Below, piece after piece: positions 39,374-48,047 of a stretch of DNA of 64,000 bases. Under the pieces are notes generated by a model. It searched no databases, was not told the DNA's origin, and worked only from the letters and a program-made list of their open reading frames with translations. The DNA is taken from assembly GCF_965237655.1 (NCBI RefSeq), contig NZ_CBDEGB010000001.1:1426001-1490000 (forward strand), written 5' to 3'. The position numbers and the translations under genes are program-made. Origin of the DNA: Poriferisodalis sp965237655 (GTDB lineage: Bacteria; Actinomycetota; Acidimicrobiia; Acidimicrobiales; Poriferisodalaceae). The first letter of the stretch is position 1. Every line of letters begins with the position of its first letter.

Positions 39374-40615
39374 GTGTTCACGCCCAATCTGGTCGACGCG
39401 ATCGACGGCTCCGACGCGTTGACCAAGCGGCGTCGCGCCGCCGCGGACCGGGCGGCGGCGGTCGGCATGCCGTCGTTCACCGAAGAGGTCTGGCGCTACA
39501 CCCCGATCGACGATCTCGACGCTGATCGGTACGCCTTCGGAACGCCCGGCGGTTCCGCAGGCCCGGAGGGTCTGGTTACGGGCGTCGATGACGATGCCGC
39601 CGCAGTGATCCGCGTCACAAATGGGGCCATCGTGGATGTGTCTGTTCAGGCAGACGGCATCAGCGTGATGACACTCGATGACGGCGCCGAGGATCTGATC
39701 GGGATCGTGGCTCCTGAGGGTCCCGATGTGTTCGGCGATTGGAACCTGGCGCTGTCCGCAGCGCCGGTCGCGATCAGGATCGAGCCGGGGGCAGTGATTG
39801 CTGCGCCGGTCGTCGTCCACGTTCACACCGATGCGGACGGGCTGGCCTGGTTCCCCCGACTCGTCGTTGTGGCCGGGCGCACAAGCCAGGCCACCGTTAT
39901 CGAGCACCACACCGGCGGTGACGCGCCTGCACTCATCTGCCCACTCACCGAGCTGAGCCTCGGCGACGGTGCGCACCTCGGCCACCTCACCGTGCAGGAA
40001 CTCGGCGATGCCGCGTGGCAGCTCGTCAACCACTGCTCGGACGTGGGCCGGGACGCCAACCTGCGGATTGGGCACGTGGCGATGGGCGGCGCGTATGCCC
40101 GTGCCCGCATCGGCACGGACATGACGGGTCGTGGCGGCCACAGCGAGATCGACGCTGTGTATTTCGGCCGTGGTACTTCCACGCTCGACTTCCGCACGTT
40201 CCAGACCCACGTGGCACCCCACACCACCTCTGACCTGCTGTTCAAGGGGGCGGTCGACGACCACGCCCGGGTGGTCTACACCGGGCTGATCCGTATCGAG
40301 GCCGATGCCTTCCATGTCGTGGCCGAGCAGACCAACCGGAATCTGAAGCTGTCGCCGTATGCGTGGGCCGAGTCGGTGCCGAACCTCGAGATCGAGAACA
40401 ACGACGTGCAGTGCAGCCACGCCTCCTCGACCGGTCCCGTCGACGCCGACCAGCGCTTCTACCTCGAGAGCCGTGGCGTGCCGACCGACGTGGCCGAGGC
40501 ACTCGTGGTGCGGGGCTTCTTCGACGAGGTCCTCAATGCGCTGCCGTCGCAGCAGATCTCTGCGTCGGTGCGTCGGCGAATCGATGAACTGGTATCCCCG
40601 GCAGGGGCGTCATGA
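39374..40615 (+). CDS. sufD: Fe-S cluster assembly protein SufD
   Basis: A 413-residue partner of SufB and SufC. EEVWRYTPIDDL is the N-terminal element shared by SufD proteins; the beta-helix core runs through ATVIEHHTGGDAPALICPLT and VYFGRGTSTLDFRTFQTHVA; the C-terminus has LKLSPYAWAESVPNLEIENN, DVQCSHASSTGPVDADQRFY and LVVRGFFDEVL, where the conserved His sits. It lacks the SufB N-terminal region, which separates the two paralogues. The GTG start is placed by the TAGCCT box. The stop overlaps the Rieske gene by ATGA. Confidence 0.93.
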   Translation: MFTPNLVDAIDGSDALTKRRRAAADRAAAVGMPSFTEEVWRYTPIDDLDADRYAFGTPGGSAGPEGLVTGVDDDAAAVIRVTNGAIVDVSVQADGISVMTLDDGAEDLIGIVAPEGPDVFGDWNLALSAAPVAIRIEPGAVIAAPVVVHVHTDADGLAWFPRLVVVAGRTSQATVIEHHTGGDAPALICPLTELSLGDGAHLGHLTVQELGDAAWQLVNHCSDVGRDANLRIGHVAMGGAYARARIGTDMTGRGGHSEIDAVYFGRGTSTLDFRTFQTHVAPHTTSDLLFKGAVDDHARVVYTGLIRIEADAFHVVAEQTNRNLKLSPYAWAESVPNLEIENNDVQCSHASSTGPVDADQRFYLESRGVPTDVAEALVVRGFFDEVLNALPSQQISASVRRRIDELVSPAGAS

Positions 40616-40940
40616 GCGAAGCAGTCGAGGTCCGCACCGTGGTGCTGTGCCAGCGAGATGACGTCCCTGACGGCGAAGCTCGACGCTTCGATGTCGACGG
40701 TCATCGCATCGCGCTCGCTCGCATCGGCGACGACTTCTATGCCATCGGCGATCGATGCACCCACCAGAACTACTCGTTGGCCGACGGCTGGGTGTGGCCC
40801 GATGAATGCGCGCTTGAGTGCCCTCAGCACTCGTCGAGCTTCGATCTGCGCTCCGGGCGGCCGAATTGCTTCCCCGCCACCCAGCCGGTGCCGGTTTACG
40901 AGATTCGCACCCAAGGCGATGGCGTTGCGGTGGTGCTGCC

Positions 40941-40944
<4 letters not shown>
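40612..40944 (+). CDS. Rieske-type [2Fe-2S] ferredoxin
   Basis: A 110-residue small Rieske protein. The cluster ligands are intact: Cys and His in GDRCTHQNYSLADG, and Cys and His in LECPQHSSSFD. Similar proteins are ferredoxin subunits of aromatic dioxygenases or NirD-like proteins, but a stand-alone Rieske gene between sufD and sufC is common in actinobacterial suf clusters, where it may carry electrons or serve as a cluster acceptor. It overlaps sufD (ATGA) upstream and sufC (ATGA) downstream, so expression is tightly linked to the Suf complex. Confidence 0.88.
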
Positions 40945-41831
<887 letters not shown>

Positions 41832-41932
41832 GCGCCGCTGGATCTTCCTTGACGCGAGCGGCATAGCGCGCTTTCGATGTGCCTGCCGGTTGGTGTTGAC
41901 TGGGCAAGGGGAAACATGAGGAGGATGATCCA

Positions 41933-42229
41933 ATGGCACGAGAGCTGTTGTCGCAGGACGAACTTGCAGAACTGGCGGCCGAGTTGGGGGACTGGGACGT
42001 GTCGGGAGCTGAATTGCGTCGCACGTTCCGCTTCGGGAACTTCGTGGAGGCGTTCGGATTTATGGCCTCTGCGGCCCTCGTGGCCGAGAAGATGGACCAC
42101 CATCCCAATTGGTCGAACGTGTACAGCACGGTTGAGGTCGCGCTGAACACGCACGATCGCGGCGGCGTGACCGAGTTGGACGCTGCACTTGCGCGCGCCA
42201 TGGATGGCTTGGCGGGCGGCGCAAGCTGA
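41933..42229 (+). CDS. 4a-hydroxytetrahydrobiopterin dehydratase (PCD-like)
   Basis: A 98-residue pterin-4a-carbinolamine dehydratase family protein. The motif MDHHPNWSNVYSTVEVALNT HDRGG-region contains the conserved HHPxW and the third active-site His (THD). It would dehydrate the oxidised pterin carbinolamine; in bacteria without phenylalanine hydroxylase such proteins may assist molybdopterin or folate-type metabolism. ATG 41933 is well supported by GAGGAGG about 7 nt upstream. It follows the suf genes after a 100-bp gap in which nothing else was seen. Confidence 0.87.
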   Translation: MARELLSQDELAELAAELGDWDVSGAELRRTFRFGNFVEAFGFMASAALVAEKMDHHPNWSNVYSTVEVALNTHDRGGVTELDAALARAMDGLAGGAS

Positions 42230-42311
42230 TCGCTGTTCGATGGCTCGCAGACGCCTGAAGCGGCGCAAGAAGAGGGAACGATCCGCAACTCCGCACATGG
42301 TGGAGGGAACG

Positions 42312-42785
42312 ATGGAGTCGAAGCCCGGCGCGCGCCGCCTGCTGCACCAGCTCTTCGAAGCATGGGTGCGCCTGCGGCCGGCTCGGGTCACGCTCGGTGT
42401 GCGCGGACTCGTGGTCGACCCTAAAGGCCGGATTTGCTTGGTCCGGCACACCTACCGGGACGGCTGGTTCCTGCCAGGCGGCGGCGTGAAGCCACGTGAG
42501 ACGCTCTCGGAGGCGGCAGCCAGAGAGCTGCGTGAAGAGACCGGCATTGTCGTTGCCGAGGCTCCCCGGAAGGTGCTCGGCGTGTACTCCTCGCGCCATG
42601 GGCGTCGCAGCGACCACATCGTGGTGTTCGTCGTCACCGATTGGCGGGTTGAAGAGTCCGTCTCGCCCGAGATAGCCGAGGTGGCCTTCTTCCCCCCCGG
42701 CGAGCTGCCGCCCGGCACGACGCCCGGCACCTCACGCCGCATCTCCGAGTGGATGACAGGAGTCCCCCCCGGCCACCGCTGGTAA
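42312..42785 (+). CDS. NUDIX hydrolase
   Basis: A 157-residue NUDIX protein. The complete NUDIX box is GGVKPRETLSEAAARELREE followed by TGI, with all metal-binding glutamates. LGVRGLVVDPKGRICLVRHT and GWFLPGGGV are the preceding strands. It should hydrolyse a nucleoside diphosphate linked to another group; the substrate is open. ATG 42312 is chosen because GGAGG stands 5 nt before it; earlier in-frame ATGs at 42240 and 42300 add only a basic stretch (MARRRLKRRKKRERSATP). Confidence 0.85.
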   Translation: MESKPGARRLLHQLFEAWVRLRPARVTLGVRGLVVDPKGRICLVRHTYRDGWFLPGGGVKPRETLSEAAARELREETGIVVAEAPRKVLGVYSSRHGRRSDHIVVFVVTDWRVEESVSPEIAEVAFFPPGELPPGTTPGTSRRISEWMTGVPPGHRW

Positions 42786-42913
42786 CCGTTCCAGCAGAGC
42801 CTCTGTCCAGCTCGGCCGAGTTCGGTGAGGACCGAATTGAGCGCGCGCGGGCCAACCTGACGACCCAAGAAATGTCGGGCAGACGGATTGTTGTTGCTGT
42901 ATAGGATCAGAAC

Positions 42914-43021
42914 ATGAGGATCGTGTATCTGCGCTCGCTCCTCAGTGATCTGCTGAGCCGTGAGGATCACGCAGAGTTCGTTCGATCCCTCGACGACGAC
43001 ACCGACCTCGCCACGACATGA
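42914..43021 (+). CDS. Tiny ORF, first of three overlapping
   Basis: A 35-codon frame (MRIVYLRSLLSDLLSRED to DTDLATT) in a stretch of lower GC after the NUDIX gene. Its stop overlaps the next ATG (ATGA at 43018). No family recognised. It could equally be part of a decayed gene with frameshifts, given that the next two frames follow with the same kind of overlap. Confidence 0.25.
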   Translation: MRIVYLRSLLSDLLSREDHAEFVRSLDDDTDLATT

Positions 43022-43086
43022 GCCAGATCGTCCGCGATAACTATCTCCAGCGCGACCTGATCTCCCACAGCATGGTGATCGAGTGA
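43018..43086 (+). CDS. Tiny ORF, second of three overlapping
   Basis: A 22-codon frame, MSQIVRDNYLQRDLISHSMV then IE, starting in the ATGA of the previous frame and ending in GTGA, which opens the next. Too short to assign. Confidence 0.2.
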   Translation: MSQIVRDNYLQRDLISHSMVIE

Positions 43087-43292
43087 GCGACTCGGGTGAC
43101 GACGACTCGGTCAGCGTGCGCAGAATCGACGACATCCGCTCGCTTGTCGGCTGCTTGCCGGGTGAACCCGATTTGACCGAGGCCCTGCTCTTGGAACGGC
43201 GGGCAGATCGCGAAAGAGAGGAACGCCGTATAGCTGAGTTCCGTGCCCCGCAGATGACTAGAGGCGAGGGGTGCGGGGTGGGTGGCCCATGA
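43083..43292 (+). CDS. Small acidic/charged hypothetical protein
   Basis: A 69-residue frame from GTG 43083. It is highly charged: MSDSGDDDSVSVRRIDDIRS, then a hydrophobic LVGCLPGEPDLTEALLLERR and ADREREERRIAEF. The shape recalls short antitoxin-like or linker proteins, but no family was recognised. The last 35 bases overlap the convergent monooxygenase gene, so the true end may lie earlier or the frame may be spurious. Linked to the two preceding micro-ORFs by 4-nt overlaps. Confidence 0.35.
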   Translation: MSDSGDDDSVSVRRIDDIRSLVGCLPGEPDLTEALLLERRADREREERRIAEFRAPQMTRGEGCGVGGP

Positions 43293-44439
43293 GGATGCGG
43301 CCGTAGCCCTCCAGCGCTGGGTCGAGCGCCGTGATTGCGTGCATGTTGATGGCCTGCAGATCGGCCTGGAAGCGGCCGATTCGGTTGGTGTCGCGCACGC
43401 CACGGCCCCCGGTCGCCAGGTAGAGCGTTTCAACGGCTTCCAGGCAGCGTCGGACTGCGTAGGCGCAGTCGAGCCGCACCCTTGCTCGAAGTGGGAGCTC
43501 CATGAACTCCCCGTTGCGTGCGGTCTCGGTGATCAGCTCTGCGGTTCGCCGCAGCAGCAACTCGCCCTGGTCGATGAGCGCGTGAGACTCGGCGAACTGC
43601 CGGTGTGTCAGCGGCCAATCGGCTTGCAGCACGTCGACGTGGCTGATGATCTTGCCGTCCACTTCCTCGGCGAATGCTGCCAGCGACGCCCGGGCGGCAC
43701 CGATCGCGACGGGCGTGAGGGCGTACGCCAAGGTCGGCATGAGCGCACTGCGCTGGATCCAGCCGTTGTTGCGGGCCATGCCGGGTGTGTCGCCTGAAGC
43801 CAGCACTTCGCCGGGGACGAATCGGTGCTCGGGCACGTATACGTCCTTGGCCACGATGCTGCTGCTGCCCGTGGCCCGCAGACCGCTGGCGTGCCAGTCA
43901 TCGAGGAATGAGATCTCGTCGGCGGGCAGGACGAACATGCCCGAAATGGGTTCGCCGCCGTTCGGCGAAGGGATGTGGCCGCCGAGGACAATCCAGCCGG
44001 CGTGGTCGATGCCTGACCCGAACGGCCAGAAGCCGTTGAGCGTCCAGCCTCTGTCGACCGGGACAGTGTCGCCCCGATCGGTCAGCACTCCGGCGACGTA
44101 GGTGTCGGGACCGCCGGCGTAGATCTCTTCCTGGCAGGCGTCCGGCCAGTGCCCCGCCAGCCAGGCGTGAGCGTTACCGACGCAAGCCAGCCAAGCCGTC
44201 GACGGGCAGCCCTCGGCCAGCGCCGCGTGCACTTCGAGATACGTGATCCAGTCGAGTTCCTGACCGCCGTTAGAGCTCGGCTGTCCGATGGTGAGCAACT
44301 CGGCGGCCCGCAACTCGTCGATGGCGTCGGCGGCGATCTGGCGGGCCCAGGGATCGGCCGCCGCTCGGGCGGCCAGCTTCGGGGCGATCTGCTGTGCCCG
44401 CTCGACGAGTTCGGTACGGCGAACAGCCTGGTCAGACAT
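43258..44439 (-). CDS. Acyl-CoA dehydrogenase-fold flavin monooxygenase (HsaA/HpaB-like)
   Basis: A 393-residue protein with the ACAD fold but the sequence style of two-component flavin-dependent hydroxylases (Acyl-CoA_dh_2, for example HsaA). PKLAARAAADPWARQIAADA opens the helical domain; AALAEGCPSTAWLACVGNAH, GFWPFGSGIDHAGWIVLGG and FLDDWHASGLRATGSSSIVA are family blocks, and RCLEAVETLYLATGGRGVRD is near the end. The usual ACAD catalytic Glu region is absent, as expected of the monooxygenase group. It needs a separate reductase; the flavin reductase at 30249 is a candidate only by presence. Substrate unknown. Confidence 0.8.
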   Translation of the reverse strand: MSDQAVRRTELVERAQQIAPKLAARAAADPWARQIAADAIDELRAAELLTIGQPSSNGGQELDWITYLEVHAALAEGCPSTAWLACVGNAHAWLAGHWPDACQEEIYAGGPDTYVAGVLTDRGDTVPVDRGWTLNGFWPFGSGIDHAGWIVLGGHIPSPNGGEPISGMFVLPADEISFLDDWHASGLRATGSSSIVAKDVYVPEHRFVPGEVLASGDTPGMARNNGWIQRSALMPTLAYALTPVAIGAARASLAAFAEEVDGKIISHVDVLQADWPLTHRQFAESHALIDQGELLLRRTAELITETARNGEFMELPLRARVRLDCAYAVRRCLEAVETLYLATGGRGVRDTNRIGRFQADLQAINMHAITALDPALEGYGRILMGHPPRTPRL

Positions 44440-44486
44440 AGCCTGGGCCTACCGGTGCGAATCGACGGGTCGATCCAACCGAAGAC

Positions 44487-44981
44487 TCACTCTGCGCTGG
44501 CCGTTTCGTCGAGACCGCTGGCAAGCGCATTCCAGCCCAGGGTCGCGCATTTGATTCTCACCGGGAACTTGACCACGCCCCGCAGCGCTTCCAGGTCGCC
44601 TAGCCGGAGCGCTCCGCCGTTGGACGCAGCGGCATCCCCATCATGCGCTTCGGATCCGTCTCCGCCGATGGTTTCTTCATGGATGGACATCATGGCCTTG
44701 AAGGCACGGGTGAGATCGCGAATCTCGCTCGTGGATTTGCCGATGACTGCAGAGGACATCATCGAAGCCGATGCCTGGCTGATTGAGCAGCCCTGGCCGC
44801 CGACCCGCAGGTCGGTCACGGTGTCGCCGTCCATCTCGAAGGTCAACACGACCTCGTCGCCGCACAGCGGGTTGAAGCCCTCGCTGCGATGCGCCGGCGG
44901 ACTTTCCAGTTCGCCGCGGTTGCGCGGGTTCCGGTAGTGGTCGAGGATGATCTCCCGGTACAGGTCTTCGAGCCCAGCCAT
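44487..44981 (-). CDS. sufU: Fe-S assembly sulfur-transfer protein SufU
   Basis: A 164-residue SufU/IscU-fold protein. LEDLYREIILDHYRNPRNRG is the classic start; cysteines lie in NPLCGDEVVL, GGQGCSISQASASMM and VRIKCATLGWNAL, the set that binds zinc and takes sulfur from SufS in Gram-positive bacteria. The insertion typical of SufU, between the second and third Cys, is present (IHEETIGGDGSEAHDGDAAA). It follows sufS by 31 nt on the minus strand. Confidence 0.92.
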   Translation of the reverse strand: MAGLEDLYREIILDHYRNPRNRGELESPPAHRSEGFNPLCGDEVVLTFEMDGDTVTDLRVGGQGCSISQASASMMSSAVIGKSTSEIRDLTRAFKAMMSIHEETIGGDGSEAHDGDAAASNGGALRLGDLEALRGVVKFPVRIKCATLGWNALASGLDETASAE

Positions 44982-45012
44982 AGGGTTTCGTTCCGCCCCA
45001 GTCCTGATGCCT

Positions 45013-46272
45013 CTAGCGGCCGAACAGTGCGCCGACTTCGTCGAGCGCCTCAGCCAGCGAATCTACGTCGGAAGTGTCGTTGTACACGTACAGCGATGCC
45101 CGCGTCGTGGCGGTGACGCCGAGGCATCGCATGAGCGGCTTGGCGCAGTGGTGTCCTGCCCGCACGCACACGCCGCTCTGGTCGAGCACTTGGGAGATGT
45201 CGTGGGGATGCACGTCGCGGTACACGAACGACAGCACGCCGCCGCGCTGGGCTGGCTCCGAGGGACCGTGCACGGTGATGTCGTCGCCATGACGGTCGGT
45301 GAGCGTGCGCAGGGCATACCCGGTGAGGCTGACTTCGTGGGCGCGCACGGCGTTCATTCCGAGTCCTTCCAGGTACCGCACGGCGGCCCCGAGGCCCACG
45401 ATCTCTGCGATGGGCGGGGTGCCGGCTTCGAACTTGTGGGGCACCGTGTTGGGCCGGAAGCCCTCCTTGGTGACGTCAAGGATCATCTCGCCGCCGCCCA
45501 GAAACGGCGGCATCGCCTCGAGCAGCTCGGAACGGGCCCACAGCACGCCCACACCGGTCGGCCCGCACATCTTGTGGCCGGTGAACACCATGAAATCCGC
45601 ACCCAGCGCGCCCACATCGGTGGGCAGGTGCGGCACGTACTGGCTCGCGTCCACGCTGATCAGCGCACCTGCGTCGTGGGCTGCGGCCGCGAGCCGGGGG
45701 ATGGGATTCAGCGTGCCCAACACGTTGCTCATGGCGGTGACCGACAGCAGCTTCGCCCCGTCGAGCAGGCGGTCCAGGTCCGTCAGATCCAGGCAGCCGT
45801 CGGCGGTGATCGGAATCCAGCGGATCTCGAAACCCCGCTCGGCCGCCAGGATGTGCCAGGGGACGATGTTGGCGTGGTGCTCCATCTCGGTGAGCACAAT
45901 CGCATCAGCCGGGCCCAGGTTGGAGCCGCCCCATGAACGGGCCACCAGGTTCATGGCCTCGGTGGCGTTCTTGGTGAAGATGATCTCGTCGGCACTGGGC
46001 GCCGAAATGAAGCGAGCGACATCCGCTCGGGCACTTTCCATCTGCTCAGTGGCCGCCGCGGCGATCTCGTACGCGCCGCGATGGACGTTGGCGTTGATGG
46101 TGCGGTAGTAGTCGTCCATGGCGTCGAGCACGGCAGCGGGCTTCTGCGACGACGCCGCAGAGTCCAGGTAGACGATCGGATGGCCGTGGACGCTGCGTTC
46201 GAGCAGCGGGAACTGCGCCTTCACCGGCGCATCGATAGGGCCGTCGATGGCGACGTCGCCCCCGGTGCTCAC
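45013..46272 (-). CDS. sufS: Cysteine desulfurase SufS
   Basis: A 419-residue PLP enzyme that mobilises sulfur from cysteine for Fe-S assembly. VYLDSAASSQKP is the N-terminal hallmark, the PLP Lys is in FTGHKMCGPTGVGVLWAR, ISVDASQYVPHLPTDV supplies the cofactor-binding Asp and Gln, and the catalytic Cys is in VRAGHHCAKPLM. Group II (SufS) length and loop. The GTG start overlaps the stop of sufC copy 2 by 4 nt and sufU follows, giving the order sufC-sufS-sufU on the minus strand. Confidence 0.94.
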   Translation of the reverse strand: MSTGGDVAIDGPIDAPVKAQFPLLERSVHGHPIVYLDSAASSQKPAAVLDAMDDYYRTINANVHRGAYEIAAAATEQMESARADVARFISAPSADEIIFTKNATEAMNLVARSWGGSNLGPADAIVLTEMEHHANIVPWHILAAERGFEIRWIPITADGCLDLTDLDRLLDGAKLLSVTAMSNVLGTLNPIPRLAAAAHDAGALISVDASQYVPHLPTDVGALGADFMVFTGHKMCGPTGVGVLWARSELLEAMPPFLGGGEMILDVTKEGFRPNTVPHKFEAGTPPIAEIVGLGAAVRYLEGLGMNAVRAHEVSLTGYALRTLTDRHGDDITVHGPSEPAQRGGVLSFVYRDVHPHDISQVLDQSGVCVRAGHHCAKPLMRCLGVTATTRASLYVYNDTSDVDSLAEALDEVGALFGR

Positions 46273-47090
46273 GCCGCGGCCTTCTGCTCGAAGGGCTCGT
46301 AGCCGTCGCGTTCGAGTTCGGCGGCCAGTTCGGGACCGCCCGAGGCCACGATCCGCCCGTCGACCAGCACATGCACATGGTCGGGTTCGATCTCGTCGAG
46401 CAGGCGCTCGTAGTGGGTGATGAGCACGACACCCATTTGCGGCCGCTCGGCGCGCACCTGCTGCAGGCCCGTTGCAACCACCCGCAGGGCGTCGATGTCG
46501 AGCCCCGAATCGGTCTCGTCCAGGACGGCCACGTCGGGCTCGAGCAGGGCTAGCTGCAGGATCTCATTGCGCTTGCGCTCGCCGCCGCTGAACCCCTCGT
46601 TGAGGTAGCGGTCCATGAACGACTCGTCCATGCCGAGCCGTGACATCCATTCGCCCATGGCGACATAGATCTCGATGGCCGACACGTCTTCGCCACGGCG
46701 TGCCGAAACTGCTTGGCGCAAGAAGTTGCGCACCGATACGCCAGGGATGTGCTGGGGGTACTGGAAGGCCAGGAACAGGCCGGCCTTGGAGCGGGCATCG
46801 GGATCCCATTCGGAGATGTCGTCGCCGCGATACCGGATCTCACCGCCGGTCACCTCGTACTCGGGCGATCCCAGGATCGTCGTGGCGAGCGTCGACTTGC
46901 CCGATCCATTGGGGCCCATGATGGCGTGGCATTCGCCCGCGTTGACCACCAGATCCACGCCGTGGAGGATCGGCGGTCCGTCAACTGCTCGCACACCCAA
47001 ACTGTCGATCTCGAAGAGGGGTGCGCCCCCCGCAGCGTCCGGCGCAATGTCGGCTGCCGCGCCTCCCGGCGCTGTGTCGCCCAATGCCAT
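46269..47090 (-). CDS. sufC: Fe-S cluster assembly ATPase SufC, copy 2
   Basis: A 273-residue ABC ATPase of the SufC type, the first gene of sufC-sufS-sufU. Walker A GPNGSGKSTL, SufC region AGLFLAFQYPQHIPGVSVRN, signature FSGGERKRNEILQ, Walker B with D-loop AVLDETDSGLDIDAL, switch VLITHYERLLDEI. It ends without the long tail of copy 1. ATG 47090 has a TACACT box 7 nt upstream; the open frame extends further but into unrelated sequence. Both copies look active, so the cell may form SufBCD with mixed ATPases. Confidence 0.92.
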   Translation of the reverse strand: MALGDTAPGGAAADIAPDAAGGAPLFEIDSLGVRAVDGPPILHGVDLVVNAGECHAIMGPNGSGKSTLATTILGSPEYEVTGGEIRYRGDDISEWDPDARSKAGLFLAFQYPQHIPGVSVRNFLRQAVSARRGEDVSAIEIYVAMGEWMSRLGMDESFMDRYLNEGFSGGERKRNEILQLALLEPDVAVLDETDSGLDIDALRVVATGLQQVRAERPQMGVVLITHYERLLDEIEPDHVHVLVDGRIVASGGPELAAELERDGYEPFEQKAAA

Positions 47091-47097
47091 CAGACGC

Positions 47098-47103
47098 AGT
47101 GTA
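47098..47103 (-). promoter_or_regulatory. -10 box TACACT of sufC2-sufS-sufU
   Basis: TACACT lies 7 nt before ATG 47090 on the minus strand and should serve the whole three-gene operon. Confidence 0.45.
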
Positions 47104-47172
47104 TGGCTGGCCCCAAATGCCCCAACCGGCGCCCCTGATGGAGATGGCGGGTGTCTCCGATCGCCTGCGTCG

Positions 47173-48018
47173 TCAACTGTGCCGGTCGCGCCTCGCTCGC
47201 TCGACGCGCTCGACGATCTGCTCCGAGCTGGATCGGATGGTGCGCATGGCTGCAGCCGCCAACTGCGTGGCGGCTTCGCCAAGGGTCGGTTCCGACGGCG
47301 TCGGAGAATCCGGGGCTTCGGGTTCTGGTTCGGACGCTTCAGGCTCGGCTGACGCGTCTGGTTGGGCATCGGAGACCCGCATGAACCTCGCTGTCAGCAC
47401 CCCGTACCGGCGTTCGGTGTTCGCGTGGTCGAAGAAGATGCTCTGCTCGGCGCTCTGGTAGGCGCCGTTGCCGAACTTCTCGAAGCAGCGAAACGACTGG
47501 ATGGCGAATTCGGGCGCGAAGTGTTCGACCACGTCCCAGTCGAAGCAGATTGGCTCTTGCGGCGTCGGGCGATCGTGCACGTCGGTGATCAGGAGCAGCA
47601 GGCCACCGGGGGCAGTGAGGCGCTTCATCTCGGCGATCGCTGCCTCGAGATCATCGACGTGGTCGAGCGAGTTGAACGAGCAGACGATGTCGAAGCTGGC
47701 ATCGGAGTACGGGATTGTCTCCGCGCCGGCTGCGACGTAGGTCATCGCGTGTTCGGCAGCTCCCATCTGCAGGTAATCGTCAGCCAGCGGATCCACGCCC
47801 ACCCGCTCGCGGGCCATGGTCGCCCACTCCAGCGACCCCCGGGGGCCGCAGCCGATGTCGAGCACCCGCTTGTCGCGGTAGTCGTCGTGGGTCAGGCCGA
47901 AGTGATCGGTGTAGAAGCGCTCGAACCAGTAGTTATCGAGCTTCCCTTCGGCGTCCTTGCGTTTCGACCAGTAGGCCAGCTCGCCGACGCCCTTGCTGAC
48001 AACTTCGCCCTCAGACAC
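47173..48018 (-). CDS. Class I SAM-dependent methyltransferase
   Basis: A 281-residue protein with a Methyltransf_11-type core. The SAM-binding motif is RVLDIGCGPRGSLEW, followed by RVGVDPLADDY, the acidic motif SDASFDIVCSFNSLDHVDDL and motif IV-like TAPGGLLLLITDVHD. The last ~70 residues are a Pro/Glu/Ala-rich linker (SAEPEASEPEPEAPDSPTPS) and a helix with basic end (VERVERARRDRHS). The acceptor molecule cannot be predicted. GTG 48018 is chosen because the conserved core follows shortly after SKGVGELAYWSKRKDAEG. It stands 29 nt downstream of the M20 peptidase, on the same strand. Confidence 0.85.
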   Translation of the reverse strand: MSEGEVVSKGVGELAYWSKRKDAEGKLDNYWFERFYTDHFGLTHDDYRDKRVLDIGCGPRGSLEWATMARERVGVDPLADDYLQMGAAEHAMTYVAAGAETIPYSDASFDIVCSFNSLDHVDDLEAAIAEMKRLTAPGGLLLLITDVHDRPTPQEPICFDWDVVEHFAPEFAIQSFRCFEKFGNGAYQSAEQSIFFDHANTERRYGVLTARFMRVSDAQPDASAEPEASEPEPEAPDSPTPSEPTLGEAATQLAAAAMRTIRSSSEQIVERVERARRDRHS

Positions 48019-48047
48019 CCGATCTCGCTCCCATTGCCCAAAGGACG

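Noticed and set aside
39038..40420. 460-codon minus-strand frame opposite sufD
   Set aside because: Antisense shadow of a certain SufD gene; no recognisable domain.
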